Source: a virus. From it: a DNA stretch of 61,670 bases. Shown here piece by piece: positions 38,520 to 47,371 of the stretch. The stretch spans positions 1 through 61,670 of IMG/VR virus record IMGVR_UViG_3300047319_001572; one strand, written 5' to 3'. The position numbers and the translations under genes were made by a program. A model generated the notes under the pieces. The model searched no databases and was not told the origin of the DNA. It saw nothing but the letters and a program-made list of their open reading frames with translations. How positions within the stretch are numbered: the stretch's first letter is position 1; each line of letters begins with the position of its first letter.

Positions 38520-39710
38520 TTAAGTATTCGCGCAGGTTATGAAAACCTGTGCACCGTTGCTGTCTGCGTGGGAACCAGTTGACACAAACGCCGATGACGA
38601 CTCGAAAGATACAATCGAATTGAGATTATTTACGTTCAAAGGCGGCGCATCTTCTACGAAAAGGATTCCGTCGCTGGAATGAGCAAACGTACCGTTAAAG
38701 CCTCCGGCACTACTACCCGGACCCGCTGCCAGAAACAGTCCCAGAGACGTAGACCAGGCCACTCCGTTATAGAGTCCAGCTCCCGATGGAAATACCGGGA
38801 TAGTTCCGAGCGTCCATGACATTCCGTCGGAGGAGTGCATTGTCCGATTGTCGACGCCGGAACCAAGTCCACCGACGGCGACAATCAGTCCGAGCGTTGG
38901 CGAATATGCCAGAGCGTGCCATTCGTTGTCGCTGACGGCGGTCCGTTGAGTCCAGACTACGCCATCGGGAGAAGTAACAACGGGCTGATTCAAACTGGGA
39001 TCTGTCCCAACCGAAATGAACAGATTCAGTGCGGAAACCCAGATAACCGCATTGGGCAACTGATTGAAGTTACCCGGAAACGTCTGGAGCGTCCAAGTGA
39101 CTCCATCTGGAGACGTCATCGCAAGGGGTAGTCCGGACCCGGACTGGTCGCTTCCGACGGCAACAAACTGGCTCTGTTCATGGGACCAACAAACTGAGGT
39201 CCAATCGAAATTTGGAGCCGTCGTTTGCTGTGTCCATGCTGAACCGTTGGCCGATGTCATCACGTTGGCTGTTCCTCCACCATTGCGGGAACCAACAGCA
39301 CAGAAGATCATCAGATCTGGGGACCAGCACATACCGACAGCCGTCATTCCCAAAATTCCCAAGCTGTGCCCTGTCCACGTAACGCCGTCGATCGACGTCG
39401 CGGATCTTTCCGTAGTGCCCGAATTGCCTATCGTCAAAAGAAGCGGAATCTCAGGAGCATAAGCCAGAACATCCCAAACAGCGGTGGGGCTCGTCACGGC
39501 CTCGTCGGTAAGCAAGAGTGAGGAGCAACCAGATGGTGTCGGGTTGGTATCAAACAGGAGCGCGTAGCCCGGCCGGGTCTGGAGCGATTTCACGGTTCGA
39601 ACGTTTCGAGCGTACGGGAACTTCGTCGGCGGCATCTCGTCTGCCGCCGTGTTGGTTTTCATTCCCCCGAAGATGTATCTCCATCCGCCCTCTATTCGTT
39701 GAAATCCCAT
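38520..39710 (-). CDS. Beta-propeller virion protein (SPDGxxW repeats)
   Basis: A 396-residue protein with about six blades, each carrying a (T/S)S.DG.(T/S)W(T/S) unit (TSIDGVTWT, TSANGSAWT, TSPDGVTWT, TSPDGVVWT, HSSDGMSWT, HSSDGILFV), the Asp-box-like pattern of sialidase-type propellers. Between them are VCWSHEQSQFVAVGS-like strands. A short N-terminal part (RYIFGGMKTN) might anchor it. Receptor or polysaccharide binding is likely. Catalytic residues of sialidase are not identifiable. Confidence 0.65.
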   Translation of the reverse strand: MGFQRIEGGWRYIFGGMKTNTAADEMPPTKFPYARNVRTVKSLQTRPGYALLFDTNPTPSGCSSLLLTDEAVTSPTAVWDVLAYAPEIPLLLTIGNSGTTERSATSIDGVTWTGHSLGILGMTAVGMCWSPDLMIFCAVGSRNGGGTANVMTSANGSAWTQQTTAPNFDWTSVCWSHEQSQFVAVGSDQSGSGLPLAMTSPDGVTWTLQTFPGNFNQLPNAVIWVSALNLFISVGTDPSLNQPVVTSPDGVVWTQRTAVSDNEWHALAYSPTLGLIVAVGGLGSGVDNRTMHSSDGMSWTLGTIPVFPSGAGLYNGVAWSTSLGLFLAAGPGSSAGGFNGTFAHSSDGILFVEDAPPLNVNNLNSIVSFESSSAFVSTGSHADSNGAQVFITCANT

Positions 39711-39718
39711 TATTCACT

Positions 39719-40120
39719 TTATGTCCAGAAGACGATCTGACCGTCAATTTCTGTCGCTCCAGCGGTCCAAGCCACGGAATAGGGAAGAATCAAAAGCTGA
39801 TTTGTACCGGCAACGATCGCCGCAATCAGCGACTGGGTAGCCAACCCTTGCGGTGTCCCATAGAAGTTGGTGTCGACTCGTTTGGCTGCCACCAATCCGA
39901 ATGGAAGCTTCACCTTGACCTGCGCCGGAGTAGTACTGAGAACACCACCGGAGATTTTCAGGCTCCAGATATAGACATTGTTCCCAATCTTGATCAGATT
40001 GCTTGTGACAACCTGGCCACTGGTAACGGTGAAAGTCCCAGTCGACGCCGTATAGTCATTCGCATCGAAAGGTACGTCCTGTGGCTGAGCAGGATTGAAG
40101 TCGGTGTTGACCTGTGTCAT
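39719..40120 (-). CDS. Small beta-rich virion protein
   Basis: A 133-residue beta-rich protein. FTVTSGQVVTSNLIKIGNNVYIWSLKISGGVLS near 30-62 recalls short phage fibre-tip or chaperone-like domains. It lies just upstream of the propeller gene in the direction of transcription. No specific family recognised. Confidence 0.5.
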   Translation of the reverse strand: MTQVNTDFNPAQPQDVPFDANDYTASTGTFTVTSGQVVTSNLIKIGNNVYIWSLKISGGVLSTTPAQVKVKLPFGLVAAKRVDTNFYGTPQGLATQSLIAAIVAGTNQLLILPYSVAWTAGATEIDGQIVFWT

Positions 40121-40129
40121 CTATGACTC

Positions 40130-40282
40130 CTATTTCTTGTAACTGAAACTCATCGAGCGTTTTGCGATGCCCTTCTGCCGTGTGATTCCGCGGTTGGAAG
40201 TAGTCGATTTGATCGGCTTGGCCTTCAGGTTCCCGAATTGACTGGTACCCCCGGTAATTGCTGTCATTCCACCTTTTTTCAT
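40130..40282 (-). CDS. Basic 50-residue virion-region protein
   Basis: ATG 40282 stands behind AAGGAG and the frame ends with TAG at 40130. The protein is basic (about 11 Lys/Arg) and starts MKKGGM. It is one of four short, very basic proteins scattered among the structural genes (also 40291, 44907, 48488). A DNA-condensing or capsid-lumen role is speculative. Confidence 0.55.
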   Translation of the reverse strand: MKKGGMTAITGGTSQFGNLKAKPIKSTTSNRGITRQKGIAKRSMSFSYKK

Positions 40283-40290
40283 AACTCTCC

Positions 40291-40713
40291 TTACCGCTTA
40301 CACGCGATTCGTTTCATGTTGCCGCCGGACTTCTGCTGGGACTTTGTGAGCACCTTTTCCCCGGTGTGAACCAGAGCCATACCCCCCTTTTTGACCTTGC
40401 CGCCCTTTTTGTAAGCGAAAGGTTTGGCCTGATGTTCATTGGCCTGGCGTTTGATCATGTCGTCGGCCGTGTCCTGCTTTGTCTCGTTCTTCATGTTCAG
40501 TCGGCCGAGTGCCTGACGCGAAGCCGCAGTCTTGAAATCGTCGGGAGTCGGGATTTTCAGCGCCAGCCGCTTGTTCTCGATTTTCTCTTCTTCCGGATCC
40601 GTCGCCTTGTTCTCCGCAGAGTTCTTTTTGGCTTCCTCCGGACTCATTTTGTTGTGCGTGATCGTCTGTTTGGTGGCTTTCGCCTCTTCCGTAGTCATCT
40701 TCTTGTCGGGCAT
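40291..40713 (-). CDS. Charged structural-region protein with basic C-terminus
   Basis: A 140-residue protein from ATG 40713 with GGAGG four bases upstream. An in-frame ATG at 40746 would run into the previous gene. The first 90 residues are acidic and helical (EEAKKNSAENKATDPEEEKIENK), the last 40 are strongly basic (YKKGGKVKKGGMALVHTGEK) and end in NMKRIACKR, a tail shared with the protein at 44907. Likely a virion or assembly protein. Family unknown. Confidence 0.6.
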   Translation of the reverse strand: MPDKKMTTEEAKATKQTITHNKMSPEEAKKNSAENKATDPEEEKIENKRLALKIPTPDDFKTAASRQALGRLNMKNETKQDTADDMIKRQANEHQAKPFAYKKGGKVKKGGMALVHTGEKVLTKSQQKSGGNMKRIACKR

Positions 40714-40723
40714 GAATCCTCCT

Positions 40724-41371
40724 TCAGTTGCAAACCCATCCGCCATTTAAGCGTTTGGCAATGGCGCCGGTTCCTCCGCTGGCGCACGGTGCTGCTATCG
40801 TGCAGTTTGAACAGTACTTGATCGCTCCGTTGCTGGGCGATCCCAAGGATGCAAACGACACCCCGGTTAGCGAAAGAACGTCGGCAACCGTCGTGGCCAG
40901 AGTCGTTGTCCCCGAAACCGTTAATGTCGTTATCGTTGCAGTTCCAGAAACACTTAGAGTCACGGCATTGATCGTCGTGATGGCTCCCGCATCGAAGAGT
41001 CCCACACCGGGCAACGTCAGCGACGTCGGCAAGCTGGCGCCACTCAACACCACATCGTAGAGTCCTGCGGCTGCGTAGAAGGTCCAGGAACCGTTCGATT
41101 GCGCCGTGAACGGATTTGCCAACATCGTCGGTGATCCGGCGTTGTCAGAATAGATCGTCGCCGGAGTCACAGTTCCCGCCAGATAAACCGTAACGGTGCA
41201 TGAAGGAAAGGACTTCTGGACCTTCGTCGACGACGTCAGGCCTCCGGAAGTCACAGTCTGGTTTCCGTACTCGCACCAGCCACGCGCCGCGGAATTGGCC
41301 TGATTTGATGTACGGAAGATTGAAAATATGCAGACCAAGGCCAGAACGATGCACAGAAGTTTGAGTTTCAT
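40724..41371 (-). CDS. Exported fibre-like protein
   Basis: A 215-residue protein with an N-terminal signal or anchor (LLCIVLALVCIFSIF, residues 5-19), then a beta-rich Thr/Ser/Val stretch (TLSVSGTATITTLTVSGTTTLATT near 135-160) like fibre shafts, and a C-terminal ASGGTG... piece with cysteines. A signal peptide on a fibre-type protein is odd, so it may be displayed on the infected cell. The short start overlaps the next gene (ATGA). Confidence 0.55.
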   Translation of the reverse strand: MKLKLLCIVLALVCIFSIFRTSNQANSAARGWCEYGNQTVTSGGLTSSTKVQKSFPSCTVTVYLAGTVTPATIYSDNAGSPTMLANPFTAQSNGSWTFYAAAGLYDVVLSGASLPTSLTLPGVGLFDAGAITTINAVTLSVSGTATITTLTVSGTTTLATTVADVLSLTGVSFASLGSPSNGAIKYCSNCTIAAPCASGGTGAIAKRLNGGWVCN

Positions 41372-42723
41372 GCTTTTGCCGTTTCCGCATCCACACCTTT
41401 AAAGGACGGATGCAATCGTTCGTCGGTCTGCGCCCTGCCATCCATGAATTCCAGGAACAGAGACATCGCCGACAGTTTGGAATTGTGCATGGTGCATCGT
41501 CGCAGGAAGTTTCCATGCAACGCGAACGTCGAAGCGAATTCGGCGCCACCACACTTAAACATTGCCACGTGCTGGGATTCGTCGAGAATCGCCGCCACAT
41601 CGTCCCGGCCGATCTGAACGAAGTCTGCGTCGAGCGTCGGAAGAACCATGTTCCGGACCACATTGGCGGTCACTGAATGCCCGTTCGTTGACGGAGTCGG
41701 TCCCAGACCCACCATGTTCAGGCCAGCGTAGTACAGTTTCGTTGGAGTTCCTGCAGTCGCGCCCTGCCAGTTCGCATCGTAGAAATCTCCCGCGGTCACA
41801 GACGTCACCACGACTGGAACATCGTTGATTCTGGCAGCCAGAAGCGCCGGCGCCGCGCGCATCGCCGCCAGGCCCTCTTGATACCGCATCTGGCAATACT
41901 TCGCGCGGTAGATGTCTGAGGCGACACTGTCGCGCCCCAGCAACTGAGCCAGAGCTCCCCACTTGTTCACCCAACACCAGTCGTTGGGAATCGGAAGTAC
42001 CGTCGAATTCTGATCCGTCAGATCGCCACCCGCGTTGATCGTCAGAATGTCGTACTGTCCGGGAACGGCCGGCTGGATATCCACATCGAACGCGAGGGGA
42101 GGTTCGGTCGACAACCGATACGTGATCGGAGTCCCCGGCACCGCCTGAACAAACCCAGCTTCGAAAGATTGTTGTGCCCACAGGTCCGACGGCATCAGGG
42201 TATTGAGCACAAATCCGAACCCTGAAGCAGGAATCCAAACCACGCGCCGAAGTCCCAACACCGTTTGTATTAGAAACGTCCTGCCGGCAGCCGCGTTGAT
42301 CAAACTTTCGGTGACCGTGCACACCGTTTCCGACAGGACTTCATCGCGCGTCTGCTGGATCGCGTTCAGAAGATCTGAAACATTGAACTGCAGGGAACCG
42401 GTCCACACGAGGGGATACGCCGGAGTCTGAGGCTCCAAAAGGTGGTATTCCATCATGCTCAAGATCGTTTGATCGGTTTCCGACAGCGCGCGCAATGTCG
42501 TTGGAATCTGTGTCGCGTTCGTCAGGTCGTACCAGGTGACATTCGCCTGACTCTGGAACACAAACTCTTCCCGGTAGAAGTTCGCCAGCGCATTGAAGCT
42601 TTGCAGGACTTCACGCACGATCGCACCCAGTTCAGCGTCGGACCAGAACTGTTTTGTCAGATCGGTCAGGCGCTGGGCCAAAGCCGTCTTAAGTTGCGCG
42701 AAAGTGACGAAGGTGTATGCCAT
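41368..42723 (-). CDS. Head-tail adaptor-like or neck protein
   Basis: A 451-residue protein starting FVTFAQLKTALAQRLTDLTKQFWSDAELGAIVREVLQSFNAL, the typical beginning of phage adaptor proteins that attach to the portal ring. It is distantly reminiscent of the protein at 43893 in architecture. The middle is beta-rich and the end helical with MFKCGGAEF. The position after capsid genes fits head completion. Confidence 0.5.
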   Translation of the reverse strand: MAYTFVTFAQLKTALAQRLTDLTKQFWSDAELGAIVREVLQSFNALANFYREEFVFQSQANVTWYDLTNATQIPTTLRALSETDQTILSMMEYHLLEPQTPAYPLVWTGSLQFNVSDLLNAIQQTRDEVLSETVCTVTESLINAAAGRTFLIQTVLGLRRVVWIPASGFGFVLNTLMPSDLWAQQSFEAGFVQAVPGTPITYRLSTEPPLAFDVDIQPAVPGQYDILTINAGGDLTDQNSTVLPIPNDWCWVNKWGALAQLLGRDSVASDIYRAKYCQMRYQEGLAAMRAAPALLAARINDVPVVVTSVTAGDFYDANWQGATAGTPTKLYYAGLNMVGLGPTPSTNGHSVTANVVRNMVLPTLDADFVQIGRDDVAAILDESQHVAMFKCGGAEFASTFALHGNFLRRCTMHNSKLSAMSLFLEFMDGRAQTDERLHPSFKGVDAETAKA

Positions 42724-43116
42724 TTACAAAGTCTTCTTCGTGCCCGTTGGATACAGCCAGACCACCTGTTGGTCGAGAGTCGTCGAATCGTCCAAATGAA
42801 TAAAAGTGTCACCGATTCCAATCCGCTTGAATCCCAGGCGGTAGGCGTTCGCGAGAATCGTATAGCGCGTCCTCGATGCCAAACAGCGAATGTCGGCAGC
42901 TTCCCCGGTCAGGTGAGCGGATCCGGCTTCGCCGCCGACGGCCGCGTTATGCTTCGGCGTTCGGAATCCAGAATCCACGATCAACGGGAATCCGCATTCC
43001 TCCCTCAGAATGTCCAGCTTCTTGACGAAGCCAAACTTCATCCCTTCGCCGGATCCAGGCAGGTCCGGACTATCGAACTGCTTTGAATCGAAGAACTGAA
43101 CCCCTGGCCAGTTCAC
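42724..43116 (-). CDS. M15-type peptidoglycan peptidase, endolysin
   Basis: A 130-residue peptidase of the M15 group. SGFRTPKHN at 49-57, SAHLTGEAAD at 66-75 (zinc ligands H68 and D75) and FIHLDD at 105-110 (H107) are the classical motifs. It should cut peptide cross-bridges in peptidoglycan. It is one base from a two-helix membrane protein, the likely holin. There is no signal peptide, so release depends on that holin. Confidence 0.85.
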   Translation of the reverse strand: MNWPGVQFFDSKQFDSPDLPGSGEGMKFGFVKKLDILREECGFPLIVDSGFRTPKHNAAVGGEAGSAHLTGEAADIRCLASRTRYTILANAYRLGFKRIGIGDTFIHLDDSTTLDQQVVWLYPTGTKKTL

Positions 43117-43460
43117 TATTGAGGATCCCCTTTCCGACGCGCGTGCTGTCGACGTTCTATTCCCATGTGGACTCGAACGTCATCCATGAAATCATCAGCG
43201 GTTTGCTGAAAGGCTTTATCGTCGGAGACATGCGATCTGAAATCCGTTCCGGTCACCATTCCCTTCATTTCATCCATAATTGCTGGCTTCAGGATGTATT
43301 TAATCAGGCCAAACTGCAGAAGGCCCAACAAGCCACAAAGCGCCATGACAAACATAATCCATCCGGTCAACGCCACGGGTGGATGTGATAAGTCGACGGC
43401 GAATGCCAACGGCATTCCGATCATGAGTCCGGATATCAGAACTCCTGCGTGAAAGTGCAT
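43116..43460 (-). CDS. Holin candidate, two transmembrane helices
   Basis: A 114-residue protein with two hydrophobic segments (about residues 5-22 and 30-55) and a charged C-terminal tail of about 55 residues ending in RRQHARRKGDPQ. It overlaps the endolysin gene by one base, the usual lysis-cassette arrangement. The tail is longer than in many holins. No spanin pair was found nearby. Confidence 0.65.
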   Translation of the reverse strand: MHFHAGVLISGLMIGMPLAFAVDLSHPPVALTGWIMFVMALCGLLGLLQFGLIKYILKPAIMDEMKGMVTGTDFRSHVSDDKAFQQTADDFMDDVRVHMGIERRQHARRKGDPQ

Positions 43461-43488
43461 GGTCCGTAGGATTCCTTTCTTGAATGAA

Positions 43489-43884
43489 CTATCGAGTTAC
43501 GAGAACGGTTACCAATACGTCATTGGTGAGAGTAATGACTTTCGCCCGGATGTACTTTGGCCATGTGAACCCGATAGCCGCACGGCCGACGTTATTAGCG
43601 TTCACCGCAACAATTGTCACGATGGAAACATAACTGACGTCTCGGTCATCCTCCGATGCCTCGATATCGATTTCAAACGTGCCTGGCGCTCCGGAAAACT
43701 CCGCCTGGATCGCAGCGCCCCACGGATAGAAAGCACGGTTGCCACGCTCCAACTGAACGGCAATGCTGGCCTGTGTGGCCAGGATTCGCTGCTTAAACAA
43801 CAGATAGCCCTGCTGATTGACATGCAACAGTTCGGCTTTCCCCGTACCCGGATACAGTCCCGGAGTGATGATTTGTCCTGCCAT
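43489..43884 (-). CDS. Small virion protein
   Basis: A 131-residue protein from ATG 43884 with GGAGG upstream. The 20-residue extension to 43944 is rejected for lack of a site. It is beta-rich and Val/Ile-rich at the end (AKVITLTNDVLVTVLVTR). It lies directly after the adaptor gene at 43893, so a neck or decoration role is possible. Family unknown. Confidence 0.55.
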   Translation of the reverse strand: MAGQIITPGLYPGTGKAELLHVNQQGYLLFKQRILATQASIAVQLERGNRAFYPWGAAIQAEFSGAPGTFEIDIEASEDDRDVSYVSIVTIVAVNANNVGRAAIGFTWPKYIRAKVITLTNDVLVTVLVTR

Positions 43885-43892
43885 TCGTCCTC

Positions 43893-44906
43893 CTATCGAC
43901 CCACGTTCAGACCGCCGTTGATTGTCGCGTAGGGTTCTCCCCACGCTGCAGTCGACGCGTTTCGGACATACCGATTGAAATAGAAATTCACCAAATCTCG
44001 ATCGCGGTCGGAAATGATTTTCAGTTCGCGTTTGTATTCGGCCTGTGCCGCCTTCGCTAGGAATTGCCAGTCGGCGCCGGCGCCACGCTGAATCCCCTCA
44101 CCTTTTTGACCTTCCTTCCACAGCGAAGCAACCTCTTTCGCGCGCCACATGACCAGTTCTTCCGTCAATGGATCCGGAACTGTGTCCGTCGGCAATGTCA
44201 TTAAGTCGCCGCGGCGAAGATAACTGAACGTGTACGGCAACTGGCTGAGAGGGTGTCCCCACAGTTCCCACAGCATGTTGCCCAGCGTCGGGCTTCCCAC
44301 GCGCGCGTCCGGTTCGTATGGAACCGCAAACGCCGGCTGATTGAACTGCGTCCTCTGGGGATCCTTGATCGCCAGATCCACTCGACTCAGAGTCCAGAAA
44401 TCCATCGGTGCGGCGTTGGTCGTGTCCCGCATTTCGATGAACCGCTTAAAGTCTCTTGCGACTCCAGGCACCGGAAAGTACGCCTGATAGATCATGTAGG
44501 CCAGGCCGGAACCCTGTTGCTCCATCCACGGCCGATCCAGAGTGAACGTATTGACACCGTCATACGCGATGATGTTGTACAGCGAGTAGTACGGACTCCG
44601 GATCTGGAACGACGTCAGTAGGGGCAATGTGCCAGCGTTGAAGTAGGCCAGCCACGCTGCAGCCGCGGTAGCATCTCCCACAATCTGGTTGCTGAATCGC
44701 GTAGCTGTGATCGTTCCCGTCGACGCTGTCGTTGTCGATGCAAACTGAAGGCCTGGCGTGAACCAGCCGTTCTCTTTGAATTGAAACGACCACACCTGCT
44801 CGTCGTAGATTCGACGCAGCGCCTCGTTCAATTGAGACATGGCCAGCGGCATTTCGAGCCCTGGAATCTGTCCCACCAAACTGAACGCCATTTGAGCGTA
44901 GGGCAC
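43893..44906 (-). CDS. Tail tubular / adaptor-like structural protein
   Basis: A 337-residue protein. MSQLNEALRRIYDEQVWSFQF near 23-43 recalls the N-terminus of podovirus adaptor and tail-tube proteins. The middle has SPYYSLYNIIAYDG and the end a helical KEVASLWKEGQKGEGI...AAQAEYKRELKIISDRDRDLVNFYFNRY, typical of portal-binding adaptors. It precedes other neck-type genes. Confidence is moderate because no homolog could be compared. Confidence 0.55.
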   Translation of the reverse strand: MPYAQMAFSLVGQIPGLEMPLAMSQLNEALRRIYDEQVWSFQFKENGWFTPGLQFASTTTASTGTITATRFSNQIVGDATAAAAWLAYFNAGTLPLLTSFQIRSPYYSLYNIIAYDGVNTFTLDRPWMEQQGSGLAYMIYQAYFPVPGVARDFKRFIEMRDTTNAAPMDFWTLSRVDLAIKDPQRTQFNQPAFAVPYEPDARVGSPTLGNMLWELWGHPLSQLPYTFSYLRRGDLMTLPTDTVPDPLTEELVMWRAKEVASLWKEGQKGEGIQRGAGADWQFLAKAAQAEYKRELKIISDRDRDLVNFYFNRYVRNASTAAWGEPYATINGGLNVGR

Positions 44907-45092
44907 TTACTTTCCTCCGTGTCGTTTCTGAGCGATCCGTTTCATGTTCTGAGCAAAGATGGCTTTCTTCTTCATCGCGCCACCTTCCTTCTTTGCGTGG
45001 GCGATCTTCTTCGATGTGGCCTTGCCGAATGATCCGAGTGTTCCCTTCTCTTTCATCTTCTCGGTAGCTTCCTGGATGAACTTCTCTGCCAT
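44907..45092 (-). CDS. Small basic protein with NMKRIAQKR tail
   Basis: A 61-residue protein, a third Lys/Arg, ending in QNMKRIAQKRHGGK. The tail nearly equals that of the larger protein at 40291 (NMKRIACKR). It starts just downstream of the capsid-unit terminator and ends one base before the adaptor start. A virion DNA-binding role is possible. Confidence 0.55.
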   Translation of the reverse strand: MAEKFIQEATEKMKEKGTLGSFGKATSKKIAHAKKEGGAMKKKAIFAQNMKRIAQKRHGGK

Positions 45093-45107
45093 ATCGCCTC
45101 CTTAAAC

Positions 45108-45145
45108 GAAAAAGGCGCCCGTCCGAAAACCGCCGGACGGACGCC
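45108..45145 (-). terminator. Rho-independent terminator after capsid genes
   Basis: Twelve-base arms (45114-45125 and 45134-45145, one G-U) with an eight-base loop, followed on the minus strand by TTTTT. It lies 24 bases after the stop of the gene at 45169 and before the adaptor block, so it marks the end of the capsid transcription unit. Confidence 0.85.
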
Positions 45146-45168
45146 ATTTCACACCCCTGTTACTTGAC

Positions 45169-45492
45169 TCAGTATGTTCCGCCGAGTCCTCCGAGGACCA
45201 CGGATTCCGCGGAAAGATTGACACCGTTTGCCACTTCGGCGCCCGTCGCGAACACGATCCATCTCAATTTCCATGTTGCCCTTGGACCGACCGAGGATGG
45301 AATCGCCTGTACCGTGTAAGTACCGCTGACAGTGACCGCACCATGCAGCACGTCAATGTAGTTCTGGAACTGCGGAATATTGACGACGTCTCGCGTGGTC
45401 TGGGAGTAGGACGCTGGCCCCACCCCCGTACCAACGAAAGCTTGTCGCCTTCCGATCTTGTCGGGATACCCCTTGAGCAAAACTAGATTCAT
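45169..45492 (-). CDS. Capsid-unit protein, decoration or head-fibre candidate
   Basis: A 107-residue beta-rich protein (VNIPQFQNYIDVLHGAVTVSGTYTVQAIP) that ends the transcription unit containing scaffold and major capsid. Small proteins in this place are often capsid decorations. No homolog recognised. Confidence 0.5.
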   Translation of the reverse strand: MNLVLLKGYPDKIGRRQAFVGTGVGPASYSQTTRDVVNIPQFQNYIDVLHGAVTVSGTYTVQAIPSSVGPRATWKLRWIVFATGAEVANGVNLSAESVVLGGLGGTY

Positions 45493-45501
45493 GCGACTCC
45501 T

Positions 45502-46107
45502 TTATCCCTGCAACGTGGGACGATCCAGAAGGACCAGACCCAGCGTATTCGGAGACGGCGCGGACAGCGCGATACCCAACGTTTCCTTGTCGATCGTCTG
45601 CGCTGTCAGATCCTGTCCAACACCGAGTGTCGTCGACACGATAACGTCACCAGTCGCCGGCGCAGCCTTCTGAAGGGTGGCGCCCATCAGCACGCTTGCC
45701 ACACCGAGTTCCTGGACAAAGCAGAAGTTCCCAGGAGTGACGGTGTTCAGGAACACGACCACGTGAGCGGCGACAATACCCTTGTCGTAGCTGGTGACAC
45801 GGTTCAGTTGCGGCTGCTGGCCCGATCCCATCAGACCGATTGTTCCAACTTTGACGTTGGAAGCCGTCGCGCCGGAGTCCACCTGAACTCGGCGATATCG
45901 GCCGGCATGAAGCTGGACCGATGTTCCGGCTGCCGGAGTGTAGGAAAGGGCGTTTGCCTCCGCCTCCGTCAGGTCCACGAAGTCGCCCAAGTTCAGACCA
46001 CCCGCGAAATACGGGTTGCCTGTCCTGGGATCCGTCAGTCCGGTCGGAGACAGATCATTGCAAGCGTTGAGAGCAAGCCAGTTTGGAAGAATCGGTTGAA
46101 AAGGCAA
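45502..46107 (-). CDS. Capsid decoration candidate
   Basis: A 201-residue beta-rich Gly/Ala/Thr protein (VDLTEAEANALSYTPAAGTSVQLHAGRYRRVQV near 43-75) located directly downstream of the major capsid gene. Position and composition fit a head decoration or cement protein. No enzymatic motif. Confidence 0.5.
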   Translation of the reverse strand: MPFQPILPNWLALNACNDLSPTGLTDPRTGNPYFAGGLNLGDFVDLTEAEANALSYTPAAGTSVQLHAGRYRRVQVDSGATASNVKVGTIGLMGSGQQPQLNRVTSYDKGIVAAHVVVFLNTVTPGNFCFVQELGVASVLMGATLQKAAPATGDVIVSTTLGVGQDLTAQTIDKETLGIALSAPSPNTLGLVLLDRPTLQG

Positions 46108-46119
46108 TGTCGTTCTCCT

Positions 46120-47346
46120 TTATGCGCTGAAGCCAAACGCCTGGCAGTTGTGGCGCGGCATCACGTTGTAAAGATTCGTGCCCAGTCGCATGAACAGAGC
46201 ATCCATGCTGACGTTGTTTGGCATCGGTGAACGACGCAAGCCGTAGTTCCAGCCCTTCTTGTTTGTCGGTCGAATTTTGAAAGACGACGACTCCAGGAAG
46301 AACAGGACTTCACCGACGGTGATCGTTGTGTTCGACGGAATGTTGGAACCGGTCGTGTTCAGCGCACCAGTCGCGATTCCGGAGAACGTTGGCGACACAA
46401 ACGTTCCCGTCTGTGTGGAATTGCCAGCACCATCCACAAGGTTGTTGTTCAGGGCGGTTCCACCCGCCGGAGCCAGGGAGAGGAAGTTTCCAGCCAGCGC
46501 GGACGGCGCCAGCGGATCGGCATAAATATCAACAGAGTTGAAGTTCAGGCCGTCCCACTGAATGTCGTGGTTCTTGTTTGACACGTCGCGTCGTTGAGCA
46601 TCCAACGCGTTTGCGATGGCAACGAATCCGAGAACGTTGGTGATACCCAGATCGGGCTTACCGCCAGTGACTGTACACTGAGCCCACATCCGCATGAGCG
46701 CATTGAAGTCGATCTGGCCAGTGGCACCGGTCGCAGTACCGAGGAACAGCGGTGTGCTGTTCAGAGCTTTTCCGATGACACCGTTACGGGTTGCGGATCC
46801 GTAAGTCGTGAAGTAGTTGCCATCCCACGACGGGTCCACGCCGTTGTTCAGCGCCTCGGACAATCCGTTGGAATCGAGGATGCGATTGTCCGAAACTCCG
46901 GTCGCTGCGGCCTGACCGTGGCGGAACGAATCCATCTCGATCATGGTGTTGATCATCTCCACCATGTTTTCCATCAGGATCTGGTACTGGTTGGCGATCA
47001 TCGCCGGCCCGGAGTTGATAACTCCACCGGTTCCCGAACCGTCATCCAATTCCCAGTCGTCGAGCGGGTTCCATGACACGTACGCCTTCGGCACGAACTT
47101 CATACCGGAGTTCTGCTGCTGGCGAGTGACGGTAACCGTCTGGCCAGGAGACACAGCGGCGCCCTGCGGACGTCCGTAAATATAGCCCTCCATCATGCCG
47201 GAACCGCCAAGGAACGGATCCCAGACGCCAGCCCGACGAAGCTTGGCTTGAAACGGTGTGTCAACGAACAGGTTCTGGAAAACGACGTTCTTGCGAACCG
47301 ATTCCAGGTTCGTCGCGTCGATTTCGTTATAAAGCGGATCTGCCAT
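46120..47346 (-). CDS. Major capsid protein
   Basis: A 408-residue protein directly after a scaffold-type gene and inside a unit with its own promoter and terminator. ENMVEMINTMIEMDSFRHGQ near 128-147 gives the long spine-like helix of HK97-fold capsids, and LFLGTATGATGQIDFNALMRMWAQC near 200-224 and WDGLNFNSVDIYADPLAP near 265-282 fit the A domain. High Asn/Thr/Gly content is typical of capsid shells. The specific family is not identified. Confidence 0.75.
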   Translation of the reverse strand: MADPLYNEIDATNLESVRKNVVFQNLFVDTPFQAKLRRAGVWDPFLGGSGMMEGYIYGRPQGAAVSPGQTVTVTRQQQNSGMKFVPKAYVSWNPLDDWELDDGSGTGGVINSGPAMIANQYQILMENMVEMINTMIEMDSFRHGQAAATGVSDNRILDSNGLSEALNNGVDPSWDGNYFTTYGSATRNGVIGKALNSTPLFLGTATGATGQIDFNALMRMWAQCTVTGGKPDLGITNVLGFVAIANALDAQRRDVSNKNHDIQWDGLNFNSVDIYADPLAPSALAGNFLSLAPAGGTALNNNLVDGAGNSTQTGTFVSPTFSGIATGALNTTGSNIPSNTTITVGEVLFFLESSSFKIRPTNKKGWNYGLRRSPMPNNVSMDALFMRLGTNLYNVMPRHNCQAFGFSA

Positions 47347-47371
47347 CTGGTATCTCCTTCAGCGCGATCAG

